This document shows positions 52,455 through 61,461 of a stretch of DNA of 64,000 nt, in pieces. Positions within the stretch are counted from its first letter, which is position 1, and each line of letters starts with the position of its first letter. The stretch comes from Pyrobaculum ferrireducens (lineage in GTDB: Archaea; Thermoproteota; Thermoprotei; Thermoproteales; Thermoproteaceae). Location of the stretch: contig NC_016645.1 in NCBI RefSeq assembly GCF_000234805.1, positions 2,394,391 through 2,458,390 of the forward strand, given 5' to 3'. A program made the translations under genes and the position numbers. The notes under the pieces are model-generated. The model saw only the letters and a list, made by a program, of their open reading frames with translations, was not told where the DNA came from and made no database searches.

Positions 52455-53285
52455 ATGTCTAGAGGCAGGTATGTATACGAAGACCCCTCGATTGGAGCCA
52501 TTATTTCAGCCCTCTCTGTCGTTGACTTTGTCCTAGGGGAGAGGCACTATGATAGTTATTTAAAACAGACCGTTAAGGGTCCTGGGGATTTATCCCTAGT
52601 TTACAAAAACGCCAAGGTGGTACTAATCGAATTTAAAGCACCAGAGCTAGCCACATTCAGCTGGAGGTACGAGATTGGACAAGTAAAGAGCGGCCTCTTT
52701 AACGCATATTTAGAACTAGCCAAAAAGGAACTACTATTCCTAGGTCTAATACACGGCTTAGTCGATCCATACAATGCTCCGCCTGGCGGCATGGCGACGT
52801 TTCGCCACGCACCTCTAACCACGGCCTTTGTGCTTCCAAACGACGCCGAACGTTGTCTGACAATGCTAAGTCGAATGAACACTACGACGTTACATGTAAT
52901 ACATGTGCATGGGAACTGTTTATGGAACTGTTTCCCGTTTCCAAATCTTAAACGTAAGACATATCGGCGGGATTTTGTAAGGTGCTATTCGGCCATTTGT
53001 AAGCTAAGCAGGTATTGTAATAGCTACTGCGTCAGCGAATTACACACTGGAGAGTGCAGATTTATGCACGTTGTAGATTTGGCAACTCTGCTTTGTTGTC
53101 TAGAAGAGTGTAAATTTGGCATAAGGGGTGAGGAAGCTATGCCGTTGTTAAAAAAAGTTATACCTGATTTGCAAAAAGCTCTACACGAGATCACCCACTT
53201 ATATGTCCTGACATCTACCCTAGAGCTTATTCCACTACGCGACTTCTTAAATCTGTTAGAGGGGGGTACACCCCCCGAGACCTAG
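52455..53285 (+). CDS. PD-(D/E)XK-like, Cys-rich protein
   Basis: The 276-residue product has GPGDLSLVYKNAKVVLIEFKAPE at residues 43-63 (given as GDLSLV and VVLIEFKAPE), in which Asp45, Glu59 and Lys61 fit a D-x13-ExK nuclease core, with an upstream Glu in the first helix. Residues about 155-215 are rich in Cys (GNCLWNCF, RCYSAICKLSRYCNSYC, GECRFM, LCCLEECKF), which may hold a metal or Fe-S cluster, a feature also seen in Cas4/AddB nucleases, though the order here differs. It sits between the lys remnants and the large ATPase, close to the PIWI cassette, and could be part of the same defence module. Nuclease activity is inference. Confidence 0.55.
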   Translation: MSRGRYVYEDPSIGAIISALSVVDFVLGERHYDSYLKQTVKGPGDLSLVYKNAKVVLIEFKAPELATFSWRYEIGQVKSGLFNAYLELAKKELLFLGLIHGLVDPYNAPPGGMATFRHAPLTTAFVLPNDAERCLTMLSRMNTTTLHVIHVHGNCLWNCFPFPNLKRKTYRRDFVRCYSAICKLSRYCNSYCVSELHTGECRFMHVVDLATLLCCLEECKFGIRGEEAMPLLKKVIPDLQKALHEITHLYVLTSTLELIPLRDFLNLLEGGTPPET

Positions 53286-53321
53286 GCCCCAGGTCGCCGG
53301 CTTAGAGATGTGCAGATACCT

Positions 53322-53408
53322 CCTTTTTGCCTTATAGAAAAGGCAGAGGTTTCGAGAATGTGTAAGTAAACTAACTCCACTTAAAAGGGGCTTCTAAACA
53401 CTTACACG
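53322..53408 (+). repeat. hairpin and inverted repeat after the nuclease-like gene
   Basis: TGCCTT (53328-53333) pairs with AAGGCA (53341-53346) across a 7-nt loop, extended by wobble pairs, and could act as a transcript end. A separate perfect 8-bp inverted repeat, GTGTAAGT (53361-53368) and ACTTACAC (53401-53408), lies upstream of the large ATPase gene and could be an operator or a scar of integration. Confidence 0.35.
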
Positions 53409-53484
53409 ACACATATACAGAGCTGGAGGTGATCTCTATAACCTTGTTGAGACGAGAGATAAATATAAACCCGCCCACTTCACC

Positions 53485-56400
53485 GTGGCTGTTTCCGGCG
53501 ACTTATTCGCGCCGTATAACAAGAAGAGGGCTGAGCGGTACCCCTTCCCCGCCGTGGTGGTTGGGCCGCCTCGTAGCGGCAAGACGTTCTTCATAAAAAA
53601 CTACGGGGTGGAGGCCGGGGAGAAGATCGCCGTTGAGAAGGGCGAACTCGCCGAGGAGGTGGGTGGGGGGCTGTATAGGCTTGTCTACTACATCCCGTGG
53701 GACGACGCGGAGAGGTACGCCAGCGGCGACGCAAAGAGGGCCGTCGAGCTCATCCAACAGCATTTTACGCCGGTGGAGTACCTCGGCGTTGGGTACATGC
53801 CGCCTGGCTTCGTGGCTGAGGTGTTGAAGAGGCTGGGGGAGGGCGGCGAGGAGGCCGCCGTGAAGTACCTAGAAGAGCAAAGAGAGGCCTATGAAGAGCT
53901 TTCCTCGTTGCTGGCGCCAGATGTCTGGGATAGGGTGCGTGAAGTGTTTAAGAGAATTGGCTACGTCGCCTTGAGGGAGGCGGTGTTGTTTTTGACGGAG
54001 GTATTGCATATCGCCGACGCCTTCCTCGTTTCTAAATTTCTAGATCTGGTGGCGGCTGTCATAAAGGTCTTCGGCAAAAACTGGATTACGCAGTGGATAG
54101 AACAGAGGGAGAGGTGGAGAGGCCTACACGAGGACCTGCGGAAGGTGCTGGCGTGGAGAGCCGCCGCGAAGCTGGGAAGAAGCGGAGAGGAGGTGGAGGG
54201 GGCGCTGGACGCGCTCTACAGAATTGACGCCGCGAGGCTGGAGGAGGTGGTGGAGAAAATCGAGGAGAAGCTGGCCGAGCTGGAGGCCAGAGTCTCAGTG
54301 CTTGAGGATAAGCTCATGCCTGACAGCGCCGTCTACACTGAGGCGGAGGAGCTGGGCGTGGAGCGCAGAGGCGGAGTCTTGTACGTAATGGGCGCGCCGT
54401 ATGTAGACCCGGCGCGGTACGGCCTAACACAGGCAGTGGAGGAGGTTAAGCAGAAGGTGTGGGAGGTTGTGGAGAGGGGCGGCGTCTTGGCCATAGTCGG
54501 CCCAAGAGGAGTCGGCAAGTCCACGCTGGCCAGAGCCGTGCTGGCGGAGGTTCTGAGGAGGGCGGCGGTTAGAGGCGTGATAAACGTGAATAGGCTGAAG
54601 CTTGACGATCTGCCAGAGGTGGTGGAGAGGGGAGGCCGTAGCTACCTCTTGTTCTACGACCCCACGACCCCTAGGTTCTACGAGTTGGGTGGTCTTGAAA
54701 AACCTCTGGAAAGGCCAAAGCCCGAGGTCGTCGGCGTAGTGGCTGACCTCGTCAACTTGACGCACCGCGGGAAGCAACCCAGAGCATCCGTTGTTTTGGT
54801 ACTGCCGACGGACGTCTACAACGCGCTGGGCGAGGAGGTGAAGAGGCGCATAACCCCCGTCGCTCCTGATTTGAAGAGCGTTGAGTTCCTCGCCGAGGTA
54901 ATAAGGCGGTACTCCGGCTGTCGGCTAGAGGGAGAGAGGTTGAAGATCCTGGCCGGGGAGATTGCGAAATTCGACGAGGGCTACACCCTAATCGCCAGGC
55001 TTGTCGGCGAGGAGTTGAGAGAGCGGGGTTGCCAGCTAGAAAAAGTAGAGGAGATGGTGAGGGCGGCCGGGGGGAAGGCCCTTAGGTTTATGCTCATCTA
55101 CGTCAACGAGGTGTTGGGGGTTGAGCGGGGTGGCGGCGAGGTGAGGTGTCCCGACTTGGCTTGGGTGTTCTCCGCCGTGCTGGCGGCTAGGGCGGATTTC
55201 GCCGAGGCCGCGAGGCCAGGCGACGTCCTCATCCCGCCCACTCTGCTGGAGAAGTGGGTTGAGTGGAGATGGGCCAGGTACAACGGCGTCCGCTGCGGCA
55301 GAGAGGCCCTGCCTCAGAGAGTATTCAGCTGGCTCTCGATAAGACACCACTACCTTGTGGAATCCGCGTTAAAACTAGCCGCCCAAGCCAAGTCAAGCCG
55401 CGCCTCAGAAGAGTTGCAGATGTTGAAAGAGTTAGACGTATGGGCCAAATACGGCGTCGAGAGTTACAACATCCAAGACTTCTTGATGGAACACGGCCCT
55501 GATTTAGAACGGGAGTGGGAGGGGGCGGTCTGTCTAGAGAAATTTGCGTTAATGCTCGGCGCCGCCATCGCTGACCAACCATACAAGCCATTTGCCGAGG
55601 CGGCAAAAGAGGCTGGAGAGGACCTAGGCAACACCGTCGAGAGGATAGGGAGGGGGTGTGTGATAGACGAATACCTGCTGGCCGACGGCGAGCTAACGCC
55701 ATTCACCCGCGTACTTTTACAAGAGATGGCTTTGAGGGGCGTGATGCCTAAGTCCTTCGCAAGCCAACACGGCAGAGCGCTAGAGGAGGCGGAAAAACTG
55801 GTAAAGACATGGAAAGAGAGAAGCTACACCAAGGTATGGGAGTTTCTCTACTGCCTTGGCCTGGCCGTAGTGGTGGCGAGGGCGGAGGCGCTGGATAGAG
55901 AGGTAGCCGTAAAGGCGCTATATGCGGCTCTGCCAGCTGTGCGACACACGGTGTTTCCAGTCGCTGTCGGTGATATTTTCGATGTGCTTTCGCCGCTGAG
56001 GGAATACGCGCCGGATTGGTGGGCCGCCGTGCTTGACGTCGCGGCTACGCCGGCGGTGATTGAGCGGCCGGAACTGGCCAGGCGTATTTTTGAAGAGATT
56101 GAGTGGGTCAAGGAGCGGGTGGTGGAGGACTGGGCCAAGGCGCTACTCGCTAGCGCCTACGCTGCAGTGCCTACAAAATATGCCGATGCCGAGAAGTTGC
56201 GTAGAGATGTCTGTCGACTCTTGGGAGGTATTCAAGACCAGGATTTGAGAACTATAGCGGAGATCTACACGCTCTGGCGGCTCGCCGAGAAAGGGCTCCC
56301 GCCTTGCGGTGTCGATCTGTGCACGGAAGGGGGAAGAGAGGGCTGTGTAGAGTCTCTGGAGAAGGCGTTTGAAAAGAAGGTAGGCGAGCTGTTGTCAAAA

Positions 56401-57570
56401 CTGGCGGAGCTGAGGAAAAGAGCTGAGGAAGGCGAACTAAGCCCAGAACTGGAGAAGTACCTAGCCGCTAAATCCCCAGTAAGGCAGCAGGTGGTGCTTC
56501 AGATGATGCTCTCTGAAGCTAAGGCTAAGCTGTACTCCAGCCTCGCGGTGGCCAAGCTGGACGCCGGCAAGCCAGAGGAGGCGGCGGAATATTTCGCCAA
56601 AGCCGCTGAGCTCAACAAAGAGCTGGGGATTTGGGAAAACTACCTAACCGACTCTTCTCGAGCCGCTAGAGCCCGCGTGTTGAGGGTCGGCGACCTCAGC
56701 GAGGCTGTTGAAGCTGGCGAGGTTTTTGAAAAACTGTGGAAAGAGGCAGAGGAGCACATAAAGCCGACGGCCGTCATGTTGTATATTGCCTCTTTCAAGC
56801 TGGCTGAGTATCTTGTCTACCTGACGGCTTCCGGCAGAATGGAGAAGGCGGCTGAGGTGTTGAGAGAACGCGGCTGGTTGTTGAGATATGAAAACTACGT
56901 ACACGTCGCCACCCTATACATATTGAGGTTACTCGGCGCGGAGGTGGAGGCGCCAGACGCCGAGGAGCTGTTAAAGGCGCTAGGGGGCCGCATAGATCCG
57001 CTTCTCAAGCCAGCTCTGGCGGCTTCGCTGGGCGTTCCGCCAGAGTCCCTAGATATAGCGTTGCTGTGTGCTGAAGCCGCCGAAGTGCAACCCGAATTAT
57101 TCAAACGCGTAATTGAAGAGAGGAACTCATCTCAACTGGGGGAATACGCTTGGCCTTTCGCATTTTGTCTCGGCGTCTACAAAGCCGTTATGGGCGACAT
57201 GGAGGCGTCTGACCTATTACGTATACATGTAAAAAAGTTGTATGGGGAAGAGTCAGAGCTCCTTTCTGTGCTGGACCGTCTTGACGCCGGGGGGCTGGTG
57301 CAGGTTTTGGCGCCTATAGACTCACATGGCCAGCTAATTCTTCTGCTTAGGGCCCTCGACGAGGCTAGAGGCGCCAGGGGCCCAGAGCGGGAGAGGTATC
57401 TCGAGCTGGCGCGGGCGCATGCTCTGGTAGGCAAATACGTCTATAAGGGGACTATATTCAAAACGCTTTTTGGCGAGGCGGCCAAGGCGGTTGAGAAGTG
57501 CGGCGGCCAAGTGGAAAACTGCGAGGACTTAAAGCTGGCGCTACTCAAACTCTATTACCTCCACATCTAG
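53485..57570 (+). CDS. very large two-P-loop ATPase, STAND-like
   Basis: The 1361-residue protein has one P-loop near the N-terminus (VVVGPPRSGKTFF, residues 24-36) and a second at 336-348 (AIVGPRGVGKSTLARAVLAE). A coiled-coil stretch (EEVVEKIEEKLAELEARVSVLEDKL in parts) separates them. The second P-loop is followed by YLLFYDPTT and VVLVLPTD, consistent with a STAND/AAA NTPase. The C-terminal 700 residues are all-helical with TPR-like pieces (EEAAEYFAKAAELNKELG, RMEKAAEVLRERGWLLRYENYV in parts). The protein may be a sensor-effector of a defence or mobile-element type. The GTG start lies about 20 nt behind GATAAATATAAA (53456-53467). Specific function unknown. Confidence 0.65.
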   Translation: MAVSGDLFAPYNKKRAERYPFPAVVVGPPRSGKTFFIKNYGVEAGEKIAVEKGELAEEVGGGLYRLVYYIPWDDAERYASGDAKRAVELIQQHFTPVEYLGVGYMPPGFVAEVLKRLGEGGEEAAVKYLEEQREAYEELSSLLAPDVWDRVREVFKRIGYVALREAVLFLTEVLHIADAFLVSKFLDLVAAVIKVFGKNWITQWIEQRERWRGLHEDLRKVLAWRAAAKLGRSGEEVEGALDALYRIDAARLEEVVEKIEEKLAELEARVSVLEDKLMPDSAVYTEAEELGVERRGGVLYVMGAPYVDPARYGLTQAVEEVKQKVWEVVERGGVLAIVGPRGVGKSTLARAVLAEVLRRAAVRGVINVNRLKLDDLPEVVERGGRSYLLFYDPTTPRFYELGGLEKPLERPKPEVVGVVADLVNLTHRGKQPRASVVLVLPTDVYNALGEEVKRRITPVAPDLKSVEFLAEVIRRYSGCRLEGERLKILAGEIAKFDEGYTLIARLVGEELRERGCQLEKVEEMVRAAGGKALRFMLIYVNEVLGVERGGGEVRCPDLAWVFSAVLAARADFAEAARPGDVLIPPTLLEKWVEWRWARYNGVRCGREALPQRVFSWLSIRHHYLVESALKLAAQAKSSRASEELQMLKELDVWAKYGVESYNIQDFLMEHGPDLEREWEGAVCLEKFALMLGAAIADQPYKPFAEAAKEAGEDLGNTVERIGRGCVIDEYLLADGELTPFTRVLLQEMALRGVMPKSFASQHGRALEEAEKLVKTWKERSYTKVWEFLYCLGLAVVVARAEALDREVAVKALYAALPAVRHTVFPVAVGDIFDVLSPLREYAPDWWAAVLDVAATPAVIERPELARRIFEEIEWVKERVVEDWAKALLASAYAAVPTKYADAEKLRRDVCRLLGGIQDQDLRTIAEIYTLWRLAEKGLPPCGVDLCTEGGREGCVESLEKAFEKKVGELLSKLAELRKRAEEGELSPELEKYLAAKSPVRQQVVLQMMLSEAKAKLYSSLAVAKLDAGKPEEAAEYFAKAAELNKELGIWENYLTDSSRAARARVLRVGDLSEAVEAGEVFEKLWKEAEEHIKPTAVMLYIASFKLAEYLVYLTASGRMEKAAEVLRERGWLLRYENYVHVATLYILRLLGAEVEAPDAEELLKALGGRIDPLLKPALAASLGVPPESLDIALLCAEAAEVQPELFKRVIEERNSSQLGEYAWPFAFCLGVYKAVMGDMEASDLLRIHVKKLYGEESELLSVLDRLDAGGLVQVLAPIDSHGQLILLLRALDEARGARGPERERYLELARAHALVGKYVYKGTIFKTLFGEAAKAVEKCGGQVENCEDLKLALLKLYYLHI

Positions 57571-57638
57571 CCAACCGAGGCAGGCGAACATCCGGTAGAG
57601 GCGTCTTTAGACTACGCCGCCGCGGCCAATAAGCCTCG

Positions 57639-58106
57639 TTAGATAGGAGTCCCGACGAGCCACTTCTCCAGCCCTCTGGCCATCCTGATGGCCCTCTCGG
57701 CGGCTCTTTTCAGCTTGTTGTGCATCTCCCTTCTGTCTTCTCTGCAGGCCTCGGCTAGCTTCTCGGCCAGAGACAGCAGAGCCGACGGGCTGTAGCCGGC
57801 GGCGTAGGTGCCGAGTGGGGTTCTGATCAACAGACGGCCCCTCCTCACCTCGGCCTCCACGGGGCACCGGTCCATTGTCAAGTCTATCATCTCGATGGCC
57901 CTCTTCGTGAGGCGGTAGACGACGCGCGTCCTCCCGCCCCTCTCAACCCTCGTCCACTTGAGGAGGCGCAGCTCCTGGGCCTTCTCCAGCACGTAGACGG
58001 CCTCCCCGCCGAATGCTCTGTGCAGATCCCAGTAGGACACCTCGCCGCCAAGCCCAACCGCGATCTTCACCGCACGCCAAACCTTGCCAAGCTCCACAAA
58101 ATCCAC
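57639..58106 (-). CDS. winged-helix DNA-binding protein
   Basis: The 155-residue product has a winged helix-turn-helix at residues about 10-75 (GGEVSYWDLHRAFGGEAVYVL in parts, LLKWTRVERGGRTRVVYRLTKRAIEMI in parts). A short beta segment (EVRRGRLLIRTPLGTYAAGYS) and a basic C-terminal helix pair follow. It is convergent with the large ATPase and could regulate the element. No ligand-binding domain is evident. Confidence 0.65.
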   Translation of the reverse strand: MDFVELGKVWRAVKIAVGLGGEVSYWDLHRAFGGEAVYVLEKAQELRLLKWTRVERGGRTRVVYRLTKRAIEMIDLTMDRCPVEAEVRRGRLLIRTPLGTYAAGYSPSALLSLAEKLAEACREDRREMHNKLKRAAERAIRMARGLEKWLVGTPI

Positions 58107-58427
58107 TCCCTACGTAAAGCACCGCCAAAAATCCACACCATGTATTTTACACAGATGCGGGGGTAGACCGAAACTAAAAAACACGCCTTCCCTTTATAAA
58201 CAACTGAATGCGAGAAGGTAAAGCATGTCGCCGGGGAGAGAGTAGGCTGAAAGTAATTAACTGGCAGATAAGATTAATTTCAGTTTTTAAATAAATCCAA
58301 GACCCGGCTCCGCAGGCGTCTAGAAATAAATCTTTTCTTTAAAGCTTTATACTAAATTGTATTATTCTAATTTAATGATGTTTTAAATTGAAACTTTAAG
58401 TTTATATTTTTCAGATTTTATTGTCTT
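58107..58427. other. 321-base AT-rich intergenic region
   Basis: The stretch separates divergent genes and grows strikingly AT-rich at 58250-58420. Apart from the TATA box at 58399-58409 I see no gene. AATGATG at 58374-58380 resembles a C box but lacks a matching D box. AT-richness of this kind between divergent genes of an element could mark an origin or regulatory region, which is only a possibility. Confidence 0.35.
58399..58409 (+). promoter_or_regulatory. TATA box for the 226-residue gene
   Basis: AGTTTATATTT is centred about 24 nt before GTG 58428 and decides that start. Confidence 0.5.
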
Positions 58428-59108
58428 GTGTTTCCTCCTCACCTGCTGGCTCACCCCCGGGTGGAGGAGTGGCCGGTGTTGCTCGGCCCTATCTACAGAC
58501 GGCTGAAGACTGCGGCTGGTGGGGAGAGGGCGCTGGAGGAGGTGGCCTACGAGAGGCCGTGGGTCCTCGCCGCGTATATAGGCGAAGTCTACAGCCCGCT
58601 CTTCCCCGAGTGGCGCGGGCTTGTGGAGGGCAACCCGCCGCTTACGCCGTTGCTGAAATTCACGCCGAGGGGTGAGGGCAGAGCGCTACCGCTGGTATTT
58701 AGATGCGGCCCAGGCCTCGTGCTGGCGGACCCAGCCCGCCTGCCCAGAATCTTGACGTCCCGCTGCCCCGTCATAGCCAGGGTTCTGAGGGAGGCCGGGC
58801 TGTACATGAGGGGGCGTCCGCTGGCTGTGGAGAGGCCTCTCGAGGTCTTCTGCCGGGTGGTGGAGGCCCTGGCTGGACGCCTAAAAATCCCCGCCGACCC
58901 GTGGGAAGCCGCCTCTCTATACGCAGTGGAGAGCGGCGCCAGGCGGAGGCACCACCACCTAGCGGCTTGGCTCTACCTATGCCAGAGGAAGTCCCTGGCG
59001 GAGGCAGACTACCTACTAGAGAGGATAAGAGACGTGGAGCCAGAAGCCAGGCTAAAAATTGTAAAGACGTGGGTCAAGACGAACTCCACCAGCCCTCTAC
59101 AGATATGA
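58428..59108 (+). CDS. hypothetical protein of the integrated element
   Basis: The family is not recognised. The 226-residue product (VFPPHLLAHPRVEEWPVLLG start) is helical, with three Cys (VFRCGPG, TSRCPVI, LYLCQRK), one FCRVVEALAGRLKI segment and a polybasic GARRRHHHLAAWLY stretch. The GTG start is set by the TATA box. It heads a run of plus-strand genes to the window edge, which are compact and share codon habits. Confidence 0.55.
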   Translation: MFPPHLLAHPRVEEWPVLLGPIYRRLKTAAGGERALEEVAYERPWVLAAYIGEVYSPLFPEWRGLVEGNPPLTPLLKFTPRGEGRALPLVFRCGPGLVLADPARLPRILTSRCPVIARVLREAGLYMRGRPLAVERPLEVFCRVVEALAGRLKIPADPWEAASLYAVESGARRRHHHLAAWLYLCQRKSLAEADYLLERIRDVEPEARLKIVKTWVKTNSTSPLQI

Positions 59109-59213
59109 AAACCTCAGCAGACAGACATACTGCCCCAGCTTTTGTCTATCAAATTTTTGACTTCCAGACGCTGGGCCCGTCTTTATCTAGTTTTCACCTC
59201 CACCGCTTTACCT

Positions 59214-59897
59214 ATGTGTAGAGTGGAGGTTAGGCCGGCGTCTGTCGGGGAGGTGCTCTCGGCGAGGGCTGTGGAGGTTGTGAGGGGCGAGCTGCCGGGG
59301 GCATCCTCTCCCCTCGTGGTGGAGGTTGGGGGCGCGAAGCTCGGCCTAGACTCTGTTCTTCTGGTGGTGGAGGCGGGGGGCTTCCGGAGGGCTAGATTCA
59401 ACCCGGGGGATGGGCTGAGAGCCGCCGCGGTCGTGGAGACTGACTGCTTCGACGCCGTGGTGGCGGAGCTGGTCAAAGCTGTGAAGAGGGCCGGCCTTCT
59501 GGATCACTACCGGGTGGATGTCTTGGCGTTGGAGAGGTTGGGGGTGAGGCTGGCGGCTCGGCTTGACCCTGAGAGGGCTGAGGAGGCGGCGCGGCGTCTT
59601 GTCTACGGAGAAGCCGGCCATCTGTATACAGCTAGAGCGCCTCGGCTTGGGAGGGCGGCGGCTGTGGTTGTGGACGGCGGCGTGTTGGAGAGAGTGGCCT
59701 CGGCTCTCCGAGAGGCCGGCCTCCTCCACCCTAGAGAGGTGGCCTCCATCGCCGTTGCTCTAGACAGCCTACCCTCGGCGAGGCTTGAGAGGCTTGCCTC
59801 CGCCCCCGGCGTAGTTGTCGAGGTTTTGAAAAAATTCGGCGTCGGGGAGCTCTACACCCTAGCTGAAAAAGCCGCGGAGGTTAGGAGATGTCTGTAG
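59214..59897 (+). CDS. hypothetical protein, possible duplicated fold
   Basis: The product from ATG 59214 is 227 residues (MCRVEVRPASVGEVLSARAV). It alternates Val/Leu-rich strands and helices (SPLVVEVGGAKLGLDSVLLVVEAGGF in parts, YRVDVLALERLGVRLAARLD in parts), with no catalytic motif that I know. An upstream in-frame ATG at 59142 lies before the TATA-like TCTTTATCT (59180-59188), so the later start is chosen. Its last codons (AGATGTCTGTAG) resemble the first codons of the gene at 60067. Confidence 0.5.
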   Translation: MCRVEVRPASVGEVLSARAVEVVRGELPGASSPLVVEVGGAKLGLDSVLLVVEAGGFRRARFNPGDGLRAAAVVETDCFDAVVAELVKAVKRAGLLDHYRVDVLALERLGVRLAARLDPERAEEAARRLVYGEAGHLYTARAPRLGRAAAVVVDGGVLERVASALREAGLLHPREVASIAVALDSLPSARLERLASAPGVVVEVLKKFGVGELYTLAEKAAEVRRCL

Positions 59898-60085
59898 GCC
59901 GCCGGGCGGGGAGAGCCGTGGATGCGCGTAGCCGCGGCGGCCGGAGAGCCGCCTCCGGCGGGCGGAGGAGCCTCGAATACGGCGGCCGTCCGCGTGGGGA
60001 GAGATCCGTAGACTGCCGCGGGTTGGGGGGAGTCTCGACGTGTTCACAGCTGTCGGCGGTTGGGAGATGTCTGTAGACTGCCGCC
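59884..60085 (+). repeat. three degenerate copies of a GAGATGTCTGTAGACTGCCGC-like unit
   Basis: Related sequences occur at 59884-59904 (stop-codon region of one gene), 59999-60019 and 60065-60085 (start-codon region of the next). They lie in GC-rich DNA without a reading frame of its own. They may reflect a tandem duplication with decay or repeated binding sites. Confidence 0.4.
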
Positions 60086-60504
60086 CTTCTCAGAGGGCTA
60101 GGGCGCTTCTGGGTGGGCTGGCGGAGGAGATGGCGGCTGCGTGGTGTATATGCGCGGAGGTGTTGAAGAGAGGCGGCGGGGTCTCCGGGGTGTTGGCTGT
60201 TTTCTGTCTCTCTGCCTTCGCCGCTGTGCTTAAGCCCCGGGGTGTGGTGAGGGCGGAGTTCGAGAACTACCTGGGCTACGTGTTGAGGAGGGAGTTGGAT
60301 AGGGAGGTCTTGGGGAGGGCGCGGAGGAGGATAATTCCGAAGAGCGGTGTTGTTAGCTACGACGTTCTTCTAAACTACGCCGCCTTAGCCTACTACGAGG
60401 CCAGAGAGGCGCTGAGAGAGGCGGGGGACGCGCCGCCGCCCTTCAAGAAGTTTATACAGAGGGTTTATCCAAAGATGGGCGGGGAGAGCTATGCGGAAAA
60501 TTAA
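60067..60504 (+). CDS. hypothetical protein upstream of a ParA-like gene
   Basis: From ATG 60067 the product is 145 residues (MSVDCRPSQRARALLGGLAE). It is helical with two Cys near AAAWCICAEVLKRG, a hydrophobic middle (GVLAVFCLSAFAAVL) and a basic C-terminal half (YVLRRELDREVLGRARRRII). Its 3' end overlaps the ParA-like gene by 14 nt, so the two are coupled. A ParB-like partner role would fit the order but no ParB or known HTH motif is seen. Confidence 0.5.
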   Translation: MSVDCRPSQRARALLGGLAEEMAAAWCICAEVLKRGGGVSGVLAVFCLSAFAAVLKPRGVVRAEFENYLGYVLRRELDREVLGRARRRIIPKSGVVSYDVLLNYAALAYYEAREALREAGDAPPPFKKFIQRVYPKMGGESYAEN

Positions 60505-61189
60505 AACCGCCGCCGTCTACTCCCTCGACGGCGGCGTCGGCAAGACCACCCTAGCCACCGTGATGTCAATAGCCAAAGGCTTCACCCTCGTCATAGACGC
60601 AGACTGGGAGAAGGCCGAGTTGAGCCAGCTCTTCAGAGTCCCCAGGAGACCCGGCTGGGTCGCGCCCTTTCTAAGGGGACAGCCGTATCTGCACCAGGTA
60701 AACCCCACCCTATACGTGCTCCCCGGCTACGACGCCGTTGAGCTGTACCAGAAGGACCAGTCGGTGGTGAGGGAGCTGGAGCTGGCGCTTCTTGAGTGGA
60801 TTGAGTACCTCCCCGAATTCGTCGACAGACAGAAGTTACCAGTCGACACCGTCGTCATCGACACCACCCCGGCTCTCAGAGTAGAGCTTCTGCAAGCCAT
60901 GCAGAAGCTTGGGTTGTACACAGTGTTTGTGGGGGACGGCCGTATGCTCAGCAAAGTGTCTGATGTCAAGGCCGAGCAGTACAACAAGTACACCGGCTTC
61001 GCGTCGGCTGTTGTCATCAACCAGATAGACAGGACGGAGGTGTTGCAGGCGAGGCGCATAACCCCATACGTGTTGAGACACGTGGGCCACATACGTCAGT
61101 ACCACGCGGACAGCGTAGCCGCCGCCATTCTGCGGGATAGAGAAAACCGCCGTTCGGTGGAGGAGTTGTTAACTAAAATCAAAAGCTAA
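60491..61189 (+). CDS. ParA/MinD-like ATPase with atypical P-loop
   Basis: The 232-residue protein starts MRKIKTAAVYSLDGGVGKTT. The deviant Walker A of ParA/MinD proteins (KGGxGKT) is kept except that the signature Lys is Asp. LVIDADWEKAELSQLF and VDTVVIDTTPAL match the A' and B regions, and SAVVINQIDRTEVL resembles the base-recognition segment. At 232 residues it is a small member without an HTH extension. It may position or partition an element or a membrane machine. It overlaps the previous gene by 14 nt. Confidence 0.75.
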   Translation: MRKIKTAAVYSLDGGVGKTTLATVMSIAKGFTLVIDADWEKAELSQLFRVPRRPGWVAPFLRGQPYLHQVNPTLYVLPGYDAVELYQKDQSVVRELELALLEWIEYLPEFVDRQKLPVDTVVIDTTPALRVELLQAMQKLGLYTVFVGDGRMLSKVSDVKAEQYNKYTGFASAVVINQIDRTEVLQARRITPYVLRHVGHIRQYHADSVAAAILRDRENRRSVEELLTKIKS

Positions 61190-61192
61190 GAC

Positions 61193-61207
61193 AAGGTTTT
61201 TCCCCCT
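61193..61207 (+). promoter_or_regulatory. AAGGTTTTTCCCCCT element before the 78-residue gene
   Basis: The same 15-mer occurs at 62093-62107 before the second ATPase gene, at nearly equal distance (31 and 33 nt) from the ATG. It may be a shared promoter element or regulator site of the element. Confidence 0.45.
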
Positions 61208-61223
61208 CCTCTCCACGCTATAC

Positions 61224-61460
61224 ATGCTGAACCTTGGTGTCTTAAGGGGACAGCCCCAGGATCAACAAGAGAAGGCTCAATCTCCGCAAACTCCCTCCGA
61301 GGACTGGGTGGACCTGCTGGTCAGAGCAATTGCCTCTATGCCTGAGGATTTGGCAGTGAAGATAGTGAGCTGCATCCCACAGGACTACGCCGTCAAGATC
61401 CTCTCCTCGGTGAGCGACCCATACGTCAAATTCGCTCTGATTCTACTCACAAAGAAGTGA
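61224..61460 (+). CDS. small hypothetical protein
   Basis: The 78-residue product has a Gln/Pro-rich N-terminus (RGQPQDQQEKAQSPQTPSED) and a helical C-terminus with an internal repeat, MPEDLAVKIVSCI and PQDYAVKILSSV. I do not recognise the family. It stops one base before the ATG of the next gene and shares the promoter-like 15-mer with the 62126 gene. Confidence 0.55.
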   Translation: MLNLGVLRGQPQDQQEKAQSPQTPSEDWVDLLVRAIASMPEDLAVKIVSCIPQDYAVKILSSVSDPYVKFALILLTKK

Positions 61461-61461
61461 C

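Noticed and set aside
58371-58417. C-box-like AATGATG in the AT-rich spacer
   Set aside because: No D box at the right distance and no guide-like spacing; simple AT-rich sequence explains it.
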